In this document: positions 57,334 to 64,000 of the stretch, piece after piece
Position numbering within the stretch: position 1 is the stretch's first letter
Layout of the letters: every line of letters starts with the position of its first letter
Assembly (NCBI GenBank): GCA_036873135.1
Contig: JAPTYO010000020.1
Location: forward strand, 5,634,081 to 5,698,080
Reading direction: 5' to 3'
DNA: 64,000 bases
Source: Clarkia xantiana subsp. parviflora
Lineage: Eukaryota > Streptophyta > Magnoliopsida > Myrtales > Onagraceae
Made by a program: the position numbers and the translations under genes
Notes under the pieces: generated by a model
What the model was told of the DNA's origin: nothing
What the model saw: the letters and a program-made list of their open reading frames with translations, nothing else
The model's database searches: none

Positions 57334-58113
57334 TCTATATATATATTATAAATTCTGAAGGAAAGATAATAACATAGTGAATGTGTAGTTGAAAATTTTG
57401 TTTTTTACGTTAATTGATGCATTTATGACAATTGAGCTAAGAGTTTTGTAGTCATTAACTCCATAGCATTGATTGTACTATGGAGCTGATAGTTTTTAAG
57501 TTGCAATTAATCACACTCAAAATTTCACTGATTTCGAATCGCAGTTAAAATTTCGGACCGTTCAAGATTCAATGTATGCAATTAATCGCAATTAAAATTT
57601 CCCTGTTTTCGAATCGTTCAAGATTCAATGTATGCAATTAATCGCAATTAAAATTTCGGACCGTTCAAGATTCTATGTATGTAACTAATCGAAATTAAAA
57701 TTTCGTTGATTTTTAACAGACGCTTGACGTGGAACCGGCGAACGAAGATACCAGGCGGTACGAGCGGCTGACAATCTCAGTGGCAGAACTATCTCTATCT
57801 CCGGCGAGAAATCGTCGATGGTCATCGAAGCCATATATGTTGAAGAACAAACGCTTGACACAGATCCGACAACCAAAGGTAGCATGCGGTACGGGCATCT
57901 AAAATTTATTTGTGAATTTGCGTAATGGTATTTTATGATTCAAAAATTTCGGTCTTTCGTTTACTTTTTCAAATTTTGGACTAATATTTTATTTAAAAAT
58001 AGTGTTTCAACATATTATTATAAATAGTCAGTATAAATTTCATCGAATATTAGTTTGTTAATTATACATATTTGGTAAGTCACCCCGCACGATGCGCGGG
58101 GAAATGCACCTAG
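57334..58113 (+). mobile_element. Small candidate Helitron, plus strand
   Basis: The 3' end at 58083-58113 has the hairpin CCCCGCACGATGCGCGGGG, a short spacer and CTAG followed by T. A candidate 5' end, A then TCTATATATATATTATAA, starts at 57334. Length would be 780 bp with no Rep/helicase. The hairpin resembles that of the 633-3631 Helitron, so the two may belong to related families. The 5' end is less certain. Confidence 0.6.
57504..57710. repeat. Tandem repeat inside the small Helitron
   Basis: Three and a half diverged units of about 50-60 bp sharing AATTAATCGCAATTAAAATT, a CGGACCGTTCAAGATTC block and AATGTATGC. Confidence 0.8.
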
Positions 58114-58429
58114 TTAGTAAAATCATTGTAGAGCAAAATAATTAATTTAACTAAACATTAATTTTAAGTATTGTTTGTAAGGATTATAATAAATTACTTA
58201 AAACGTTGTGATGCTCTAAACTATATAGTAATTAATAATTATTAGAGAAGTTTGACTTGATTGACTTTTGTCTTGCTCAGATAAGTCGGTGACACGTGGC
58301 ATCGGATTATGTAATCGTCTTCTACAAAGAGAAAAGATAGAAAAGTAAGGGAACTAATCCTCTCCAGTGGCAGTGGATGAACCACCTCTCTCTGAATGAC
58401 CATTCCATACTAATTCGCTTGCTCCGGCC
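58114..58429. other. Spacer upstream of the orphan exon
   Basis: No gene recognised. GACACGTGGC at about 58281 is a G-box-like motif that could serve a downstream promoter. Confidence 0.3.
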
Positions 58430-58596
58430 ATGGAGGCCGTCCATATCTCCACCGTTGCTTCCCGCCATTTCTCCGCCACTTCACCTTCCCTCCCAACTAA
58501 AAGCAGCATCTGCGCCCGAAAATCGACCAGCCTGGCCTCCTCCTTTGCTACCCCCAACTCTTCGTCTTCAATCTCTTCCATGAAACTTTTCACGGT
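58430..58596 (+). CDS. Possible orphan first exon with plastid-transit-like sequence
   Basis: From ATG 58430 the frame reads MEAVHISTVASRHFSATSPS and continues rich in Ser, Thr and Ala and poor in acidic residues, like a chloroplast transit peptide, up to SISSMKLFTV. A GTCAGT donor could end it at about 58595. It is much more GC-rich than its flanks. I find no following exon before nardilysin, and splicing to the AG near 59353 would put nardilysin out of frame. It may be a truncated gene or an unrecognised short gene. Function unknown. Confidence 0.4.
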
Positions 58597-58619
58597 CAGT
58601 TTTCTCTACTTTATTTAAG

Positions 58620-59372
58620 TGTTTAAAATCAAATAAGTATCTTAAATAATATAAGTTGACTTTTTGGTTGATGATTTTTTGTATTTAAAAAGTCGTTCAG
58701 TTGTGTTGGTTATAAATATTTCTTTATTTTTATAATCAATAACATTTGATCAATAATAGATGAAGAGTTGAGCCGCTACACTATATATAGTTAAGTTCTA
58801 ATTGATTTAGCCCGAATCAATGCCATTGTTAGATAACCTAGGTTAGACGAATGTAACTATGACTAGACCTAGTTGGGCTTGACCCTGGTTAGAGCTATTG
58901 GGACCTAAGTCGATTGGATCCCAATCGAACTTAAGTCTCAACTCATCTAATCCCATCTAATCCGGGTTGAGCACATGGCTAAGTTAGATAATGGATGAGA
59001 TCTATTATGCCAGATGAACCTAATTATAGCTGGATCTAGTGTTGAACTTGATTCGGTCTAAATCAATTAAAAATGGTGCAATAATTTGGTCTTTAAAGTA
59101 TCTAAAAGTCATAAAAAATTTCTTTTGTGTACCAATTTTTTTTTGTGAGACGTGTTATAATATATATTAGATATTAAAAAAAAATCTCAACCGAACAAAA
59201 TCGTCAATTTGTGTAATTAGATCCTCCTCCCTTGAAGCGAGGACCTGTTATGGGTTCCTACTTCCTAACAACCAACCCTTCGTTTCAACTCTAACTGACT
59301 TGACGACTGACGCCTGCTCCCCCTCACAAGCTTCGCCGTACTCAAGTCCGCTTCCGCATTTTCAGCGACGGC
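58620..59372. other. Spacer and 5' region of the nardilysin gene
   Basis: Diverged CCCAATCGA/TTGGATCC-like repeats at 58850-58990, AT-rich sequence, then a pyrimidine-rich stretch (59220-59372) that is probably the 5' UTR. No gene assigned. Confidence 0.4.
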
Positions 59373-62300
59373 ATGAAAGTGAGGGAAGTAGTCATGGCAA
59401 ACGGCGGACCTCTTCGCAGCTCAACTTTCTCCTCCGATGACATCGTCATCAAGTCGCCCAATGACAGGCGATTTTACCGCCTCATCCAACTCCACAATGG
59501 ACTGTCCGCTCTGCTAGTCCATGATCCCGAGATTTGCGCCGGTGCTGACGACGGTGAAGACGAAGGGCATGATGACAGTGAGGAGGAGCTCGATGACGCC
59601 GAGGACGATGATGAAGAGGACGACGATGAGGACGAAGAAGACGATGAGGAAGATGATGGCACTCGAGGTGGGCAAGCTGGTACTTCCCAAACTAAGAAGG
59701 TTGATTCTAATTGATTCCTACGTTAAGCTCACTGTATCACTTGTTTAACTTGAACTGAGCGATTGTTACTATTCGGCAGGCAGCAGCAGCGATGTGCGTT
59801 GGGATGGGCAGCTTCTCTGATCCTTACGAGGCGCAGGGACTAGCTCATTTTCTAGGTACGTCTCTCAGCTTACGCTTAGTTCTGCATTTCGTACATTTTC
59901 TCTTTCCATGCCGCTCATTGATCTTAATCTCGTTCCATTATAGAACACATGCTCTTCATGGGGAGTAGAGGATTTCCTGATGAGAACGAGGTATGCTTGC
60001 ACGTTTTCACTTTGAGAATGAAAATGGAGATGCTCGGTTTTAGGTTTCCACTTTCCACAGTCCGGAAGGTGGATATTATAAACATGGCCTACTTACATAA
60101 TTCTTTTGATGCCCTATGAATTCATTCTTAAACAAAGGAGTGTTTTATTTTTTTGATTTTTGCTGATATGGTAGAGTTTTGTACTGTTATATTCATTATA
60201 GTTCTGAGCTCCTTCCTCCAAATGTTATATCATGTATTTTCTCTGCTCAAGTTTAGTTTCTCACAGAGTCAACCTGCATACTTATTGCTCTACTTGACAA
60301 GAGTCATATTTACTTAAATTCAGTCTGTACTTGATGTCAAAATGCTGTTTGATTATTTTTGCTAGTATGATAGTTACTTGTCCAAGCACGGAGGATCGTC
60401 AAATGCATACACAGAATCAGAGCATACCTGCTATCATTTTGAAGTGAAGAGAGAGTTTCTAAAAGGCGCCTTAGAGAGGTTAGAATATTTTACTCATGTT
60501 TTCAATTTTGTCTTTTCGTTTATTAGTGTTTGTTTCTACATTAAAAAGAGCTTCACGAATGCATTGAGTGATCCACTTCTCCATTTCATAAACTGATGTG
60601 TCTCGAACATAAACTGGAATTGGTTAACCGAACCGAGTCAAACTATAATAATACCATAGTAATAACTGAAAACACTGTATCGTAGCTGTTTTATGAAACA
60701 CGGAACTGAAAATGGAGAACATTGAAAAAACTGCCAGTAGTCATCCTTTGTGTGGCTTCTACTAGTTTCTATATTTTGTTATTAATTAATAAGTATGCTT
60801 TTTCCCTCTCATCTATTTCATAAATTTTATGCGTTCTCTTTACAAATCCTATAACCATGAGCTATTTTTTCATGGTCAGATTTTCTCAGTTCTTCATTTC
60901 ACCACTAGTGAAAATGGAAGCAATGGAAAGAGAAGTGCTAGCTGTTGATTCGGGTATGTGTTATTCTAAACACAAAGCTACATGTTCCTTTCTCACTTTG
61001 GCTACTTAAATTTATTCTGAGAATGCATAAATATTCTAAGCAGAGTTCAACCAAGCTTTACAAAGTGATGCATGTCGTCTTCAACAGCTTCAGTGTTACA
61101 CTGCTTCACCTAGCCATCCATTTAATAGGTTCTCTTGGGGTGAGGATTTTACGCAGTGCTTTATTTCCTACGTGTACTTGCTCTTTCTAGTTTCTTCCCC
61201 CACCCTCCCTGTATTACTAATAATTTGCTTGCATTGAAGGAAATAAGAAGAGCCTGGTCGATACTATGGAAAAGGGGGTCAATTTGAGGGAGCAGATTAT
61301 GAAACTGTTTGAGGAGCATTATCATGGGGAGTCAATGAAACTAGTTGTTATTGGCGGGGGTGAGTGCTCCTTGATAATCTTAAACCTACGAACTTGAATC
61401 ACAATGGAGGAGTGCATGTGAATACCATGTTGAGAAAGTCAAATAAAAATACTTTCATAGCAAGAGCTAAGGTTCCTCAGGAGTCAGGACGTTAGGTTAG
61501 GTATGCATAGATGAGCTATTGATTGGGGGAAAGATTCATATCCTTCGTGAAGTCATTAGATTTTTGTTCGGTCATCAAGGTAGTTATTTTTTTAAGCGGT
61601 CAAATATACGTTAATCCTGACATATTTATTATTTTGCAAACTTGTTGGCCTAATTAGCAAGTAAGTAGCAAAATATAGTCCAACATGTCATTTTAACTTC
61701 ATTTCTTGCTTGATCTCATCTTGGTGATGTTATTTAACCTAGTATATGTAATGTGGTTATTGCTCATTCCAAATGGAATACAACCTATAGCACCTTTCGG
61801 AATCACGATCTTTTTGTTGTCACACATTGCAGAGTCTCTTGATGTACTTGAGAGTTGGGTTGTCGAATTGTTTGATGAAGTAAAAGAGGCTCCTCGAGTT
61901 CCAACTAATTTTAAAACTGAAGGGCCTATATGGAAGGCTGGTAAGGTTTATCGTCTAGAGGCAGTCAAGGATATTCATGTTCTTGATTTATCATGGACCC
62001 TTCCTTCTCTCCGCCAGGACTATCTGAAAAAATCAGAGGATTATCTTGCACATCTTCTTGGGCATGGTAACAACCCCATCTCTTCGGTTCTTGCTCTTTC
62101 CTCTTAATCTGTCGGCTCTCTCTTACAGATGTCTGGTCTAGGTGACTTAGCGTATTTCCCAAATAGATACTTCAATAAAATGCACCAAACCTTTTTGGAA
62201 GTTACTTTTTGTACATTATGCGGATTGTTTACTCTTGATATCTCTGTTGGCTTATAATGTCTATGAATGATTCGATATTTGGTTTTGCTCACATAAGCTA

Positions 62301-64000
62301 CTATTTTCAGAGGGCAGAGGTAGCCTACATGCATTTTTTAAAGCTAAGGGATGGGCAACTGCAGTTTCAGCTGGTGTGGGGAATGAAGGAATGTGTCATT
62401 CTTCTGTAGCTTATATTTTTGGCATGTCTATTTACCTAACAGATTCTGGCTTGGAGAAGGTACTGAATTATTATTGTGTGGATCTATCTTTACCTTCTTG
62501 CATATTTTTATCTTTCAGTTTAATTTGTGTACTTTATCATGTTCTTTGTGAATTGTGAAATACACAAGTGATACTTAGCAGCTGATCTGCTGTTGAGAAG
62601 ATGTGAATTCTGAAAGCGGTCTTAAATGCTTAGGAACCAATAGTGTGTGACGGTAATCTCAGTGGAATGACGTTGACCTATAAAAAGAGAAGGATATGCA
62701 AGAAAGTGAAAATAGCCTGCTGTAGAATATATTTTTTTGCTAGAGAAATCTAGCTCATACTTTAACAAAGTGAGGAAACTGAGCATACAGGCTAGGAGGA
62801 AGCATAAAAGCAATATTATGAAACTACTTAATACATTTGTCTTGACGCTGGCTCAGATGCAAATTCTCAATTCAAAAGAGTACTTTTTCCAATTCTAAAT
62901 AAGATTGAACAACTAGTGGCACCAAATTTTCATATATGTTTTTTTTTTTTTTTTTTTTTTTTTCACGATTTTTCACCTCATTTGAATCTACAGATGTTTG
63001 AGGTTATTGGTTATATTTATCAATATCTCAAATTATTACGTGAAGAACCTCCCCAGGAGTGGATATTTAAGGAACTCCAGGATATCGGGAACATGGATTT
63101 CAGATTTGCAGAGGAGCAACCTCAGGATGACTATGCTTCTCACCTGTCAGGTCTCTATTGTTTGCTTTCATCTCATCTCATTTAGTAATAGTTTTTACCT
63201 ATGTAAAGCAGATTGATTTTGAAAGCTTCTTGATCCCCCTCCCAAAACAGGCTGGCATAACATCTTAACATTGGCCAAATTCCTACTTATTGGCTCTTAG
63301 CTCTTGGTAAACTATCTCCTTAATTGCAGAGAATTTGCTTGTTTATCCACCGGAACACATTATCAATGGGGATTATGTTTACGAAGTATGGGACGAGCTG
63401 AGCATCAAACATCTTCTGAGTCTTTTTACTCCAGATAATATGAGGATAGATGTTATGTCGAAGTCCATTGACAAGTCAAAGGGTAACTGAATAAGTTTGG
63501 AGCTATGTTCTTATAAAATGGAAGCTCGCAAATTAATTTTCCAGTTTTCCCTGATTTTGTTTCAGCATTCCAGCTCGAGCCCTGGTTTGGTTCATCTTAT
63601 CTGGAGGAAGATGTTTCTCTATCTCTGCTGGAAATTTGGAGGGATCCTCCAGTCATTGAGGAATGTTTGCATTTACCTGTGAGGAATGAATTCATACCCA
63701 GTGACTTTTCCATCCGTTCAGATAATTTGTCAAATGACCCATCTAAAGTGTCTTATCCGAGATGCATACTTGATGAACCATTAATGAAGTTCTGGTACAA
63801 GCTTGATGATACTTTCAAACTGCCCCGTGCAAATACGTACTTCTGCATTAATCTAATGGGAGGATCTGATGATACAAAGAGCTGCCTGATGACTCAGTTG
63901 TTTATCCTCCTTCTTAAAGATGAATTGAATGAAATAATTTATCAGGTAATATGTACTTTCTAGTTGAGCATACTATTTTTTTTTTGCCTACTTGCTGAAT
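59373..64000 (+). CDS. Nardilysin-like M16 zinc metalloprotease, 5' part (gene continues past the window)
   Basis: Twelve exons join in frame with GT-AG introns: 59373-59699, 59780-59855, 59944-59990, 60366-60478, 60880-60953, 61044-61139, 61240-61359, 61833-62066, 62311-62459, 62994-63150, 63330-63482 and 63566-63945 (1926 nt, 642 residues so far; the next intron runs past the edge). ATG 59373 is followed by a second possible start at 59394 (MANGG). The N-terminus has DDIVIKSPNDRRFYRL, then the Asp/Glu tract that distinguishes nardilysin from other insulinase-family enzymes. The catalytic HFLEH (zinc-binding HxxEH) spans the exon 2/3 junction, and the third ligand Glu is expected in AVDSE across exons 5/6. 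Nardilysins cleave peptides at dibasic sites. No breaks seen. Confidence 0.95.

Noticed and set aside
57504..57710. Repeats in the small Helitron as a CRISPR-like array
   Set aside because: Units are adjacent and diverged with no unique spacers, and the context is a plant nuclear genome.
59474..59662. Minus-strand serine-rich frame opposite nardilysin exon 1
   Set aside because: It is the shadow of the Asp/Glu codon tract of nardilysin.

Overview
The window is nuclear DNA of a flowering plant, probably a eudicot. It is AT-rich and has split genes with GT-AG introns, plant-type genes (a CYP716-like P450 pair, nardilysin, a cysteine-rich protein resembling part of extra-large G proteins), an insertion of chloroplast psbC DNA, and a dense load of plant transposons. 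I cannot name the species.

Layout. 1-42 is the last 13 codons of a gene. 633-3631 is a candidate minus-strand Helitron carrying a decayed RNase H-domain fragment. 4913-9104 (+) is a complete three-exon gene for a cysteine-rich protein; its 3.1 kb first intron is a nest of inverted-repeat elements. 9464-14993 is a Ty1/copia element (copia-1) with a nearly readable gag-pol. 15535-20844 (-) is an apparently intact four-exon P450 (copy A) with four non-autonomous DNA transposons in its introns. 21995-22192 is a plastid psbC fragment.

22397-35434 appears to be one ~13 kb Mutator-like element. It has long terminal inverted repeats, a perfect 9-bp target duplication, and an RCC1-repeat gene fragment at the inner end of both arms. 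A younger copia element (copia-2, 26130-32005) lies inside it, and a MITE sits inside copia-2 exactly between the left LTR and the primer-binding site. I recognise no transposase in it.

36319-44506 (-) is a second P450 (copy B), broken by two frameshifts. Its third intron holds a decayed copia element (copia-3) that has itself received a MITE. A ~100-bp relic of exon 3 of the cysteine-rich gene lies just beyond the 3' end of copy B, so the unit [cysteine-rich gene, P450] was duplicated and the second copy degraded. 47730-56242 is a decayed minus-strand copia element (copia-4) inserted into one unit of a tandem repeat. 57334-58113 is a small candidate Helitron. 58430-58596 looks like an orphan first exon. 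59373 to the window end holds the first 12 exons of a nardilysin-type M16 metalloprotease gene.

The cellular genes have no evident shared pathway. The P450 family acts on terpenoid-type substrates and nardilysin is a peptidase. The main story is local gene duplication followed by layered transposon insertion, and intact target-site duplications let many insertions be ordered in time. All coordinates, splice sites and identities were read by eye without alignment tools.
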